A stretch of DNA of 64,000 bases from Streptomyces formicae (GCF_022647665.1 NZ_CP071872.1:806001-870000); one strand, 5' to 3'. Shown: positions 51,410-61,786, counted from the stretch's first letter. The notes: generated by a model not told the origin, from the letters alone. Numbers and translations are program-made.

Positions 51410-52105
51410 CTACATTTCCAGCACGCCCAGCCGGCCCATCAGGCCGAGCCGGTCGTACTGCCACCAGCTCTCGCAGATCAGGCCCTCGCGGCACCGGTGC
51501 ACGGTCGTCCCCGTCATGGCCATCCGTCTGCCGGTCGGCGTGACTCCCAGGAACTCGCCCTTGTGCAGGCCGTTCCAGGTCCAGCGCGTGCAGACCCGCT
51601 CGCCGTCGGCGATCTGGTCCTCGACCGTGAAGGTGAAGTCGAACCCGGCCCGCCATGCGGCGACCTCCCGCAGGAACGCCTCGACGCCGACGACGTCCCG
51701 GGGGTTGGCCGGATCGTGGTCGCGGTAGTCCGCGGTGAGCAGCTCGCCGAAGACGCCGGCATCACCCCCGGGCAGTGCCTCCGTGAAGAACCTGCGGCAG
51801 GCGGCCTCGTTCAGCTGCTCGTCCCGCAGCACCTCCAGGTCGGTGAAGGTCGGCATCGTGTCGCAGAGCGCCACCATCTCCTGGAAGATCCGGTCGGTCT
51901 CGGGCAGGTTCGCGTTCTTCATCGCCTCTTCGTACGACGGGAACTCGACGATCTCGATGACATGGGTCGAGTCCGAGCGATCCGTGCCGACCATGCTGTG
52001 CGTGGCGGTGCGCCTGCCCTTGGTCTGCTCGATCCAGCTGTCCATGAGCCGATTGAGCTCGTCCACGCGATCCGTCTTGCAGTCGATCACTTGTACGAAT
52101 GTCAT
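51410..52105 (-). CDS. SnoaL-like protein with N-terminal dimeric barrel
   Basis: A 231-residue two-part protein. Residues 1-95 (MTFVQVIDCKTDRVDELNRL, THVIEIVEFPSYEEAM) resemble a dimeric alpha/beta-barrel. Residues 105-231 are a SnoaL/ester-cyclase-like domain (YRDHDPANPRDVVGVEAF, MAMTGTTVHRCREGLI). The ATG at 52105 has GGGAGA upstream and is preferred to the in-frame start at 52138. The substrate is unknown. Confidence 0.8.
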   Translation of the reverse strand: MTFVQVIDCKTDRVDELNRLMDSWIEQTKGRRTATHSMVGTDRSDSTHVIEIVEFPSYEEAMKNANLPETDRIFQEMVALCDTMPTFTDLEVLRDEQLNEAACRRFFTEALPGGDAGVFGELLTADYRDHDPANPRDVVGVEAFLREVAAWRAGFDFTFTVEDQIADGERVCTRWTWNGLHKGEFLGVTPTGRRMAMTGTTVHRCREGLICESWWQYDRLGLMGRLGVLEM

Positions 52106-52237
52106 GGCGTCTCCCGGGAGTCGCTGGGATGCGCCCATTTTAGTGTTCCCAAAGCGGACGGGTGATCGATCGAAAGCCCGCTTTCACCGACCGCCGACCG
52201 CCGACCGCATCGCCCGACCGCACCGGCCCCGAGTGCA

Positions 52238-53329
52238 TCAGCCCCGCGCGGCCGCCCCGCACGACGCCCGCACGTTCAGTCGCGGCAGCAGCGACAGATG
52301 ACGCCGCGGCTCGTCCTCGCCCCGCTGCTCCGTGAGCCGCTCCATCAGCAACTCCGTGGCGTGCCGCCCCACATGGCGCTTCGGCGGCGCGACCGCCGTC
52401 AGCGGTGTGTCGGCAAGCGCGGCGACCTCGTCGTCGTACGCGATCAGCGCCAGGTCCTCCGGTACCCGTACCTCCAGCTCGCCCAGGCGCTGCATCAGCT
52501 GGATCGCGTCGACGTCGTTGTGTACGAGCGCCGCGGTCGCCGTGCCCGCCGCCACCGCCGCCCGCACCGCCTGCGCCGCCGCCTCGAACCCCTCGGGGTC
52601 CTGGTCGGCCGGGACCGATTCGATCACCGGCCCCGGGGTGCGCAGCCCGAGCACCCGCAGCGCCTCCGCGTACCCGGAGCGCACCGCGAGCGCGGTCGGG
52701 CTGTCCGCGCGCGCCACGAGCAGCGGTGTCCGGTGCCCGAGGTCCATCAGGTGGCGCACGGCGAGCAGCACCCCGTGCCCGTGGTCCGACGAGACCCGGT
52801 CCAGTGCGTCGAGAGCGCTGCCCGGGACCGGGCGGCGCTCCAACAGCACGGTGGGCACGGGCAGTTCGGCGATCCAGGCGCTGTGCTCGGCCGGGTCGTC
52901 GGCGCTGCGCCACCCCGGCGCGATCAGCAGCCCCTCGGCGCCCGCTTCGAGCAGCCCTTCGGTGCGCGCGCGGTCCTCCGCGGGGCGGTAGTCGGAGATC
53001 CGCAGCACGATCCGTGCTCCGGCCCGCTCGGCGGCCTCGCTCGCGCCGCGGATCACCTCGGCGAAGTAGTACGTCGCCGAGGGCGCGAGCAGGCCCAGCA
53101 CCAGTTCGCCGCTGCCCGCCCGCCGCTGCGGGAGGCCGTGCCCCTCCGGCCACGACACGGATCCGTGCACCCGGTCCAGCAGTCCGCGCCCCGCCAGCGC
53201 CTCGACGTCGCGGCGCACGGTGACGGAGGAGACCCCGAGCCGGCCCGCCAGTTCGGAGACGCGGGCGGTGCCGCGCCGGCGCACCAGGCTCAGCAGTCGG
53301 TCGTGACGTTCGGCAGCACTCTCGCGCAC
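52238..53329 (-). CDS. Transcriptional regulator, DeoR HTH with LacI-type sensor
   Basis: A 363-residue regulator. Residues 6-60 are a DeoR winged helix (RVSELAGRLGVSSVTVRRD). Residues 75-355 are a periplasmic-binding-like sugar sensor (LVLGLLAPSATYYFAEVIRG, VSSDHGHGVLLAVRHL, LALIAYDDEVAALADTPL). It is divergent from the DUF2264 gene with a palindrome between them, so it probably controls that gene in response to a sugar. Confidence 0.9.
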   Translation of the reverse strand: MRESAAERHDRLLSLVRRRGTARVSELAGRLGVSSVTVRRDVEALAGRGLLDRVHGSVSWPEGHGLPQRRAGSGELVLGLLAPSATYYFAEVIRGASEAAERAGARIVLRISDYRPAEDRARTEGLLEAGAEGLLIAPGWRSADDPAEHSAWIAELPVPTVLLERRPVPGSALDALDRVSSDHGHGVLLAVRHLMDLGHRTPLLVARADSPTALAVRSGYAEALRVLGLRTPGPVIESVPADQDPEGFEAAAQAVRAAVAAGTATAALVHNDVDAIQLMQRLGELEVRVPEDLALIAYDDEVAALADTPLTAVAPPKRHVGRHATELLMERLTEQRGEDEPRRHLSLLPRLNVRASCGAAARG

Positions 53330-53382
53330 AGCGGCGGTCCCCCTCGCGGTGTGATGGCCTTTGGCCAGACCCTAATGCACAG

Positions 53383-53408
53383 TGATCGAACGACAAGTGA
53401 TTCGATCA
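53383..53408. promoter_or_regulatory. Inverted repeat operator, DeoR-type regulator/DUF2264
   Basis: TGATCGAA (53383-53390) and TTCGATCA (53401-53408) are perfect inverted 8-mers separated by 10 bases, centred in the 129-base divergent gap. A partial third copy, ATCGCTCGAA, follows at 53409. It is the likely binding site of the adjacent regulator. Confidence 0.7.
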
Positions 53409-53458
53409 ATCGCTCGAAGGTCATTGACCTTTTAACGATTCATGCCATGATCGGTCCC

Positions 53459-55267
53459 ATGCCCGAGCACGCGCCCGAGCCTGCGCCCGCGCCGCCCGAG
53501 GACCGTGAGCTCAGCCCGTACACGGGCTGGACCCGCGACCACTGGGAAGCCGCGGCGGACCGGCTCCTGCTGGCCGTCCGCCCGTACGGGTCGCGCCACC
53601 ACGGACTGATCAACCTCCCCGGCCCGCGGCCCAGTTCTTCCGGAGTCCGCTCGGACGGACTCGAAGGCTACGCCCGTACGTTCCTCCTCGCCGCCTTCCG
53701 GGTCGCCGGTGCCGCCGGCGGCGACCCGCACGGTCATCTCGACCGGTACGCCGAAGGGCTCGCCTCCGGAACGGCCCTCAGCCACCCCCGCGCCGCCGAC
53801 GCCTGGCCCCTGATGGCCGACACGCCCCAGGCGATCGTCGAATCCGCGTCCGTCGCGATCTCGCTGCGCCTGACCCGGCCCTGGCTCTGGGACGCCCTCG
53901 ACGACGGCACCCGGCAGCGCACCGCCGACTGGCTGCTGTCCGCCCTCGGCCCGTCCCCGGTCGACAACAACTGGTGGCTCTTCGGCCTCACCGTCGCCGG
54001 CTTCCTCCAGGACGCCGGCATCGAGACCGACCGCGCCCGGCGCACGATCGAACGCTCGCTCGCCCGCGTCGAGGACTGGTACCTGGGCGACGGCTGGTAC
54101 AGCGACGGCGACGGGCGGGCCTTCGACCACTACAACGCCTGGGCCCTGCACTTCTACCCCGTCCTGCACGCCCATCTCGCCGGCGACAAGGCCATGCTCG
54201 ACCGGTACGGTCCCCGCCTGCGCGCCCATCTCGACGCCTACGGGCGCCTGTTCGGCGCCGACGGTTCACCCATGCCGTTCGGACGCTCCCTGACGTACCG
54301 TTTCGCCGCCGCGGCCGCCCCCTGGCTCGGCGCCCTCACCGGCCACACCCCGCTCACCCCCGGCGCCACCCGCCGCCTCGCCTCCGGCGCCCTGCGCCAC
54401 TTCCTCGACCGGGGCGCCACCGACGCCCGCGGACTGCTCACCCTCGGCTGGCACGGCCCGTACGAACCCGTCCTCCAGTCCTACTCCGGACCGGGCTCCC
54501 CCTACTGGGCCTCCAAGGGCTTCGCCGGCCTCCTCCTGCCGCCCGGCCACCCCGCCTGGACCGACCGCGAGGAGCCGCTGCCCGCCGAGAGCGCGGATGC
54601 CGTCACCCCGCTCGCCACGCCCGGGCTGCTCGTCCAGTCCACCGCCGCCGACGGGCTCGTACGCCTCCACAACCACGGCTCCCGCCAGCACGCCACGGAC
54701 GACGACCCCTGCTACGCCCGCTTCGCCTACTCCACCCGCACCGGCCCCGCCGCCGACGACAACCACTTCGCCCTGGTCATCGCCGGCCGGCCGACCCGGC
54801 GCGGACCTGCCGAGCCCGAAGGGTCGGGCCCCGGCTGGGCCGCCTCGGCCCACACCCCGCACCCCGGCATCCGCGTCCACTCGCTGACGCTCGCCCACGG
54901 CCGCGCCGAGGTCCGCGCCCACCTCGTCACCGGAGCCCCCGCAGGCACCCCGGTGCGCCAGACCGGCTGGGCCACCACCCCCGACGGGCCGACCGCGCAG
55001 CTCCAGCCGGTGCAGGGCTACACCGTGCGCAGCACCTCCGACACCGGCCCCACCCTCCAGGGCCCGCTCAGCCGCACCGCCGCGCTCCACGGCACGACCG
55101 GCGACGGACCCGCGACGCTCTTCGTCGCCCTCGCCTCGCTCACCGACGAGCCCGACCCCGCGCCCGTCACCGCGCTGGCCGACGTCGAGGTCGCCGGCCG
55201 CACGCTCACGGTGACCTGGCAGGACGGGACTACCTCGGTCCGTACTTGCGGCCCGCCCTGGAGCTGA
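53459..55267 (+). CDS. DUF2264 family protein
   Basis: A 602-residue cytoplasmic protein of the DUF2264 family. The N-terminal 370 residues look like an alpha/alpha-toroid (DNNWWLFGLTVAGFLQDAGI, DGRAFDHYNAWALHFYPVLH). The C-terminal part is beta-rich. Members are thought to act on glycans, perhaps as lyases or hydrolases, but the reaction is not established. The start may be 53459 or, four codons earlier, 53447. The end overlaps the convergent SDR gene by 38 bases. Confidence 0.85.
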   Translation: MPEHAPEPAPAPPEDRELSPYTGWTRDHWEAAADRLLLAVRPYGSRHHGLINLPGPRPSSSGVRSDGLEGYARTFLLAAFRVAGAAGGDPHGHLDRYAEGLASGTALSHPRAADAWPLMADTPQAIVESASVAISLRLTRPWLWDALDDGTRQRTADWLLSALGPSPVDNNWWLFGLTVAGFLQDAGIETDRARRTIERSLARVEDWYLGDGWYSDGDGRAFDHYNAWALHFYPVLHAHLAGDKAMLDRYGPRLRAHLDAYGRLFGADGSPMPFGRSLTYRFAAAAAPWLGALTGHTPLTPGATRRLASGALRHFLDRGATDARGLLTLGWHGPYEPVLQSYSGPGSPYWASKGFAGLLLPPGHPAWTDREEPLPAESADAVTPLATPGLLVQSTAADGLVRLHNHGSRQHATDDDPCYARFAYSTRTGPAADDNHFALVIAGRPTRRGPAEPEGSGPGWAASAHTPHPGIRVHSLTLAHGRAEVRAHLVTGAPAGTPVRQTGWATTPDGPTAQLQPVQGYTVRSTSDTGPTLQGPLSRTAALHGTTGDGPATLFVALASLTDEPDPAPVTALADVEVAGRTLTVTWQDGTTSVRTCGPPWS

Positions 55268-56003
55268 CCCCGCCCAGCAGACCGCGCGGTGCCAGCTTCA
55301 CCACTCCCATCAGCGCCTTGTAGCGCGGGTCCGGGATCGACAGCGACTTCCCGCGCGCCAGATCGGCGAGCGCCGACGCCACCAGCTTGTCGGCGTCCAG
55401 CCACATCCAGCCCGGGATGGTCTCCGTGCCCATCCCGGCCCGCTGGTGGAACTCGGTCCGTACGAAGCCGGGGCACAGCGCCATCAGCCGCACCCCCGTG
55501 CCCGCCAGATCGCGCGCCGCGCCCTGCGTGAACTGCACGACCCACGCCTTGGACGCCCCGTACGTCCCGCGCGGCACGAACGCCGCCACCGACGCGACGT
55601 TCACCACCCCGCCGCGGCCCCGCTCCCGCATCGACTCCGCGGCCGCCGAGGTCAGCCGCAGCACGGCCTCGCAGTGCACCTTCAGCATCCGCAGCTCGTC
55701 GGCCATGGACACCTCCAGGTACCGCCCCTTGTTGCCGAACCCGGCGTTGTTCACGAGCAGGTCGACCGGGCGGCGGCGGTCGGCGAGCCGCGCCTCGACC
55801 GAGGCGATCCCGGCCTCGTCGGCCAGGTCCGCGCTCAGCACCTCCGCCTCGATGCCGTGCCGGTCGTGGAGCTCGGTCGCCTGCTCCTGGAGCCGCTTGG
55901 TGTCCCGCGCCACCAGGACCAGATCGTGCCCGTCGGCCGCGAGGCGCCGCGCGAAGGCGGCGCCGATGCCGGCGGTCGCGCCGGTAATCAGTGCTGTCGT
56001 CAT
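55230..56003 (-). CDS. Short-chain dehydrogenase/reductase
   Basis: A 257-residue classical SDR. The NAD(P) site TGATAGIG is at residues 7-14, VNNAG mid-protein, and the catalytic YGASK follows NVASVAAFVPRG. The substrate is unknown. I chose the Met that directly precedes TTALITG; an in-frame Met lies three codons upstream. Confidence 0.9.
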   Translation of the reverse strand: MTTALITGATAGIGAAFARRLAADGHDLVLVARDTKRLQEQATELHDRHGIEAEVLSADLADEAGIASVEARLADRRRPVDLLVNNAGFGNKGRYLEVSMADELRMLKVHCEAVLRLTSAAAESMRERGRGGVVNVASVAAFVPRGTYGASKAWVVQFTQGAARDLAGTGVRLMALCPGFVRTEFHQRAGMGTETIPGWMWLDADKLVASALADLARGKSLSIPDPRYKALMGVVKLAPRGLLGGVSSRAGRKYGPR

Positions 56004-56064
56004 ACGCGGCACGTTAGTGCCCCGCGTGCGTGTACGACGCGTCAGGCCGCTGCCGCAACCGCCG

Positions 56065-56730
56065 CTACGGGGCGCCGTACTTGGCCACGTACTCCCGCGC
56101 GTCCCTCAGCTGCTCCGGATGGAGCGCCTCGCCCGCCGCGAGCACCCGCGGCAGCAGCTCCCGCTCGGTGGTGCCGGCCCGGAAGGACAGCGAGACGGTG
56201 ACGTCGTGGTCGGGGCGGTGCACGATCTCGACCGGATCGCCCGCGCTGATCTCGCCCGGCTCGATCACCCTCAGATAGGCGCCGGGGGCGGCCTGCGCCG
56301 TGAAGCGCCGCACCCACCCCCGCTCACCGAGCCAACCGGCGAACGTCCGGCAGGGGATGCGCCCGCAGACGACCTCGAGCACCAGGTCGGGGCCGATCCG
56401 CCAGCGCTCGCCGACCTTCGCGCCGTTCACGTCGACCCCGGTGGTCGTGAGGTTCTCGCCGAAGCAGCCGTTGGCGAGCGGACGCCCCAGCTCGCGCTCC
56501 CAGAATTCCAGGTCCTCGCGCGCGAACGCGTACACCGCCTGGTCGTTGCCGCCGTGATGGCGCAGTTCGCACACCACGTCCCCGGCGAGACCACTGCCGC
56601 CCGTCCCCTTGGGCCCGGGCGCCGAGACCCGGACCGGCCCGTCCGCCGGGCGCTTGTCGATCCCGGTGGCGCCGATGTCGGCGTAGTCGACGGCCTTGCG
56701 GTGCCCCAGATTCACGCTCAACAGCTTCAT
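56065..56730 (-). CDS. MOSC domain protein (YiiM-like)
   Basis: A 221-residue MOSC-domain protein, related to molybdenum-cofactor sulfurase C-termini and YiiM. Signatures are GLAGDVVCELRHHGGNDQAV, CFGENLTTTGVDVNGAKVGE, and GRIPCRTFAGWLGE with the conserved cysteine. It may detoxify N-hydroxylated compounds using molybdenum cofactor, by family analogy. It is divergent from a LysR regulator. Confidence 0.9.
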   Translation of the reverse strand: MKLLSVNLGHRKAVDYADIGATGIDKRPADGPVRVSAPGPKGTGGSGLAGDVVCELRHHGGNDQAVYAFAREDLEFWERELGRPLANGCFGENLTTTGVDVNGAKVGERWRIGPDLVLEVVCGRIPCRTFAGWLGERGWVRRFTAQAAPGAYLRVIEPGEISAGDPVEIVHRPDHDVTVSLSFRAGTTERELLPRVLAAGEALHPEQLRDAREYVAKYGAP

Positions 56731-56811
56731 GGCCCCAAAGCTAGAGGTTCCCCCACCAAAGTGTCGACGCAGTATTCGGCGCCTGCCCCAAGCACGCCTT
56801 ATGCTTGAGCG

Positions 56812-57702
56812 GTGATCGAGGCCCGTCATCTCCGTGTCCTGCGCGCCGTCGCCGCCACCGGCTCCTTCTCGGCCGCGGCGCGCGAACTGGGCTGCACCCA
56901 GCCCGCCGTCAGCCAGCAGATGAAGGCGCTCGAGACGTCCACGGGCACACCGCTGCTGGTCCGTACGGGCCGCGAGATGCGCCTCACCCAGGCGGGTGAG
57001 GCGCTGGTGCGCCATGCCGCCGGAATCCTCGCCGGGCTGACCGCCGCGGAGGAGGAGGTCGCGGCGATCGCGGGGCTGCGGGCCGGCCGGGTCCGGCTCG
57101 TGTCGTTCCCGAGCGGCAGCTCGACCCTGGTGCCGACGGCGCTCGCCGCCCTGCGCGCGGCCCACCCCGGCACCCGCGTCTCGCTCGTCGAGGCGGAGCC
57201 GCCCCGCTCGGAGGAGATGCTGCGCGACGGCGACTGCGACGTGGCGCTGGCCTTCCGCTACGGCTCCGCCGGAACGGAGTGGGCGGACCTGGTCGTACGG
57301 CCGCTGCTCAGCGACCGGCTGGTCGGTCTGGTGCCCGAGGGGCACCGGCTCGCGGACGCCGGCTCGGTCTCGATCGGCGAGCTGGCCGACGAACCCTGGA
57401 TCGCGGGCTGCCCGCGCTGCCGCGGCCAACTCGTCGCGGTCTGCGAGGAGTCCGGCTTCACCCCCAGGATCGACTTCGCCACGGACGACTACCCGGCCGT
57501 GGTCGGACTCGTCGGCGCGGGGCTCGGTGTGGCGGTGCTGCCCGGTCTGGCGCTGGAGTCGGTACTGCCCAAGGGCGCACGGGCGGTCACGCTGGAGCCG
57601 TCCGTCCACCGCGAGATCGTCGCTCTGACCCTCCCCGATCTGGCTCATGTGCCCACGGTCGCGGCCACCCTGGACCAGCTCGCCCTGGCAGCGGCACGCT
57701 GA
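56812..57702 (+). CDS. LysR family transcriptional regulator
   Basis: A 296-residue LTTR. The winged helix covers residues 3-60 (VAATGSFSAAARELGCTQPA, QQMKALETSTGTPLLVRTGR). The effector domain is from about 90 to 290. It starts at a GTG 81 bases from the divergent MOSC gene, which is its likely target. A 25-bp tandem duplication begins just before its stop codon. Confidence 0.92.
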   Translation: MIEARHLRVLRAVAATGSFSAAARELGCTQPAVSQQMKALETSTGTPLLVRTGREMRLTQAGEALVRHAAGILAGLTAAEEEVAAIAGLRAGRVRLVSFPSGSSTLVPTALAALRAAHPGTRVSLVEAEPPRSEEMLRDGDCDVALAFRYGSAGTEWADLVVRPLLSDRLVGLVPEGHRLADAGSVSIGELADEPWIAGCPRCRGQLVAVCEESGFTPRIDFATDDYPAVVGLVGAGLGVAVLPGLALESVLPKGARAVTLEPSVHREIVALTLPDLAHVPTVAATLDQLALAAAR

Positions 57703-57739
57703 GACTCCCGTACCCGCGGCACGCTGAACTCCCGTACCC
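57691..57739. repeat. Tandem duplication over the LysR stop
   Basis: GCGGCACGCTGA-G-ACTCCCGTACCC (57691-57715) is repeated at 57716-57739 without the central G. The second copy is noncoding. Confidence 0.85.
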
Positions 57740-57805
57740 CCGGCCGCCGATGGGCCGGCCGATCGGTGCAGGAACGTTTCTTCGAAGGTGTGCTCCGGGT
57801 CCGCG

Positions 57806-58132
57806 TCAACCGTGTCCGGAGACGCCGCCGGCGCTCGACGCCGGGATCAGCCGGTTCCGTGCCCGCCCCATGAGCTCCTCACGCTCGTCCTCCGTCAGTC
57901 CGCCCCATACCCCGTAGGGCTCCCGCACCGCGAGCGCGTGCGCCGCGCACTCCGCGCGCACCGGGCACCGCATGCAGACCTCTTTCGCCGAGTTCTCGCG
58001 CGCACTCCTTGCCGCGCCGCGCTCCCCCTCGGGATGGAAGAAGAGAGAGCTGTCTACCCCACGGCACGCCGCGAGCAGCTGCCAGTCCCACAGATCGGCG
58101 TTCGGTCCGGGAAGGCGGGAGAAATCTGCCAT
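57806..58132 (-). CDS. WhiB-family [4Fe-4S] regulator
   Basis: A 108-residue WhiB-like protein. The four cluster cysteines are C23, C53, C56 and C62 (LAACRG; CMRCPVRAEC). The DNA-binding turn GVWGG is at 74-78, followed by a basic tail. Wbl proteins bind RNA polymerase sigma region 4 and react with NO and O2. It is divergent from bldM, with an inverted repeat 51-75 bases upstream. I cannot assign the exact paralogue name. Confidence 0.95.
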   Translation of the reverse strand: MADFSRLPGPNADLWDWQLLAACRGVDSSLFFHPEGERGAARSARENSAKEVCMRCPVRAECAAHALAVREPYGVWGGLTEDEREELMGRARNRLIPASSAGGVSGHG

Positions 58133-58182
58133 AGCGCATGTCCCCTTGTAGCCGTGCTGAGTGGATGCCTGAGCTCCGACCG

Positions 58183-58207
58183 TACATCTACGGTGTTAGT
58201 AGATGTA
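58183..58207. promoter_or_regulatory. Palindrome upstream of the WhiB-family gene
   Basis: TACATCTAC (58183-58191) and GTAGATGTA (58199-58207) are perfect inverted 9-mers around GGTGTTA. This is a strong dyad in an A+T-rich patch, at a position suited to an operator or a 5'-UTR hairpin for the minus-strand wbl gene. Confidence 0.6.
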
Positions 58208-58362
58208 AATATGACTCATTGCGAATCTAGCCACAGACACTGACAAAAGGGAAGAAAAGCCGCTAAATGGGGGCATAGGGCCCAGACAAGGCCCTGGTGG
58301 GCCGTGTTGCGCGTCTCCGTGCGCGAGTCCTCACGTAGAGTGCCGAAGGTGCCCGTCGTACC

Positions 58363-58390
58363 CGTAACTCTTTCGAGTGACCGTCGTTGA
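58363..58390 (+). promoter_or_regulatory. Sigma-BldN-type promoter of bldM
   Basis: CGTAAC (58363-58368), a 16-base spacer and CGTTGA (58385-58390) match the -35 and -10 elements known for sigma-BldN. bldM is an established sigma-BldN target in S. coelicolor. The -10 lies about 125 bases before the bldM ATG. Confidence 0.8.
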
Positions 58391-58514
58391 GAGTGCGGAG
58401 CGGTTGAGAGAACAAGCACTCGGGCAGAAGTTCCGGGAGCGTCAACCGCACAGGTGACGATACGTAACCAGCCTGGAGGCTCAAGGTGACGCGCATCAGC
58501 TGCGGAGGGCGGCC

Positions 58515-59126
58515 ATGACATCCGTCCTCGTCTGCGACGACTCCCCGCTCGCCCGAGAGGCGCTCCGCCGCGCGGTGGCAACCGTGCCCGGCGTCGAGCG
58601 CGTGACGACCGCGGCCAACGGCGAGGAAGTCCTCCGCCGCTGGGGCGCCGACCGCTCGGACCTGATTCTGATGGACGTACGCATGCCCGGACTGGGCGGC
58701 GTCGAGACGGTCCGCCGGCTGCTCTCCGCCGACCCCGGCGCCCGGATCATCATGCTCACGGTCGCCGAGGACCTCGACGGCGTCGCGCTCGCCGTGGCCG
58801 CCGGTGCCCGTGGCTACCTGCACAAGGACGCCTCGCGCGCCGAGCTGCGGGCCACGGTCACCCAGGCGCTCGCGGACCCGACCTGGCGGCTCGCCCCGCG
58901 CAGGCTGCGCTCGGCCGAGATGGGCGCCGCGCCCACCCTCACCGCGCGCGAGATCCAGGTGCTGGAGGGTATGAGCCACGGCAGGTCCAACGCCGAGATC
59001 GGGCGCGAGCTGTTCCTCTCCGAGGACACGGTGAAGACGCACGCCAGGCGGCTGTTCAAGAAGCTGGGCGCCTCGGACCGGGCGCACGCGGTCGCGCTCG
59101 GATTCCGCTGGGGCCTGGTCCGCTGA
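58515..59126 (+). CDS. bldM: Developmental response regulator BldM
   Basis: A 203-residue NarL-type orphan response regulator needed for aerial hyphae formation. The receiver domain (1-120) has VLVCDDSPLAREALRR, the phosphoacceptor-position Asp in LILMDVRMPG, and LHKDASRAEL. The HTH (about 138-198) has LTAREIQVLEGMSHGRSN and LFLSEDTVKTHARRLFKKLG. No histidine kinase is adjacent. The sequence, the sigma-BldN promoter and the neighbours together support the name. Confidence 0.95.
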   Translation: MTSVLVCDDSPLAREALRRAVATVPGVERVTTAANGEEVLRRWGADRSDLILMDVRMPGLGGVETVRRLLSADPGARIIMLTVAEDLDGVALAVAAGARGYLHKDASRAELRATVTQALADPTWRLAPRRLRSAEMGAAPTLTAREIQVLEGMSHGRSNAEIGRELFLSEDTVKTHARRLFKKLGASDRAHAVALGFRWGLVR

Positions 59127-59186
59127 GCGGTGCCGGGCCCGCCCGGGGCGAGCCGGCCGCCGCTCGGCGGACCGGGGGCCCGCCCA

Positions 59187-59212
59187 CCCCGCCTGCCTGC
59201 CGGCGGGCGGGG
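59187..59212 (+). terminator. Hairpin after bldM
   Basis: CCCCGCCTGCC (59187-59197) pairs with GGCGGGCGGGG (59202-59212) with one G-T pair and loop TGCC, 61 bases after the bldM stop. Confidence 0.65.
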
Positions 59213-59335
59213 CGACCGCGGTCCGTACACATCCGTACGCGTCCGCGCGCACACGTTTCCCGCGGAATGCCGCATCCTTGAGATGTGGAGTTCCTCGGGG
59301 ACGAGTTTGTCGAGCGCAAGGGGAGGGCGCAGGAG

Positions 59336-60013
59336 ATGACTTCCGGCGCACCTGCTCATAACGCTTCGGTGCACAACCACGGACCTGGTGCCGCGGACCA
59401 GCTGCAGCCAAGGCACCATGGACCGATGCGCGACGACGAGGCGGCGAATGCCCATGGGGCCATCGGTGCACTCGTCCTCCGTGCTGTCGACGGCGACGAG
59501 CAGGCCACCCACGACCTGCTGGCCCATGTGCACCCGCTCGCCCTGCGGTACTGCCGCACCCGGCTGAACCGGCTGCCCGGTGACGCCCGTCACTTCGTGG
59601 AGGACCTCGCGCAGGAAGTCTGCGTCGCGGTCCTCATGGCGCTCCCGCGTTACAAGGACACCGGGCGCCCGTTCGAGGCGTTCGTCTTCGCCATCGCCTC
59701 GCACAAGGTCGCCGATCTGCAGCGGGCCGCGATGCGGCACCCCGGCTCCACGGCCGTGCCGTCCGACGAGATGCCCGAGCGCCCCGACGACTCGCTCGGC
59801 CCCGAGGAGCGTGCGCTCCTCAGTGACGACGCCGAGTGGGCCAAGAGGCTCCTGGCCAATCTGCCCGAGAACCAGCGGGAGCTGCTGGTGCTGCGGGTCG
59901 CCGTCGGGCTGACCGCCGAGGAGACCGGACAGATGCTGGGGATGTCGCCGGGTGCGGTGCGGGTGGCGCAGCACCGGGCGCTGAGCAGGCTGCGGGCGCT
60001 GGCGGAGCAGTAG
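59336..60013 (+). CDS. shbA: ECF sigma factor, ShbA-like
   Basis: A 225-residue sigma-70-family factor of the ECF class. Sigma-2 covers [20 protein letters not shown] through [20 protein letters not shown]. Sigma-4 covers [20 protein letters not shown] and [19 protein letters not shown]. Its place between bldM and guaB is that of the sigma factor ShbA, which drives the principal sigma gene hrdB in S. griseus. The ATG at 59336 follows GGGGAGGG; GTG 59285 and ATG 59426 are alternatives. The name rests on synteny and remembered homology. Confidence 0.85.
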   Translation: MTSGAPAHNASVHNHGPGAADQLQPRHHGPMRDDEAANAHGAIGALVLRAVDGDEQATHDLLAHVHPLALRYCRTRLNRLPGDARHFVEDLAQEVCVAVLMALPRYKDTGRPFEAFVFAIASHKVADLQRAAMRHPGSTAVPSDEMPERPDDSLGPEERALLSDDAEWAKRLLANLPENQRELLVLRVAVGLTAEETGQMLGMSPGAVRVAQHRALSRLRALAEQ

Positions 60014-60136
60014 CCGGCCGTCCGACTGCAACGCCCGCGCCCGCGTCCGTACACGTACGTATGCGGCGTCCGTGTGAACGTACAAAGCTGCCGGGTGATC
60101 TTGATCGTGGAATGAGACACCCCAGGTTCCCGTTAG

Positions 60137-61681
<1,545 letters not shown>

Positions 61682-61693
61682 CGAAAGCGTTTC

Positions 61694-61733
61694 GTGAGGG
61701 GCGGTTCCGGGGATTCCCGGGACCGCCCCTCAC
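61694..61733 (+). terminator. Terminator after guaB
   Basis: GTGAGGGGCGGTTCCGGG pairs with CCCGGGACCGCCCCTCAC with a single non-Watson-Crick pair. It lies 12 bases after the guaB stop. Confidence 0.85.
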
Positions 61734-61786
61734 GTGTGTGTCGGGGATACTGGTAGGCGCAGACGTAGAGGGAAAGGCCACACATC

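Larger units (their letters stand above)
58133..58514. promoter_or_regulatory. Divergent wbl-bldM control region
   Basis: A 382-base gap with no gene, noticeably A+T-rich around 58190-58270. It holds the inverted repeat at 58183-58207 and the bldM promoter at 58363-58390. The bldM RBS (GGAGG) precedes the ATG at 58515. Confidence 0.75.

Noticed and set aside
52298..53458. N-terminal extension of the DUF2264 gene
   Set aside because: It runs antisense to the DeoR-type regulator and across its operator; composition is shadow-like.
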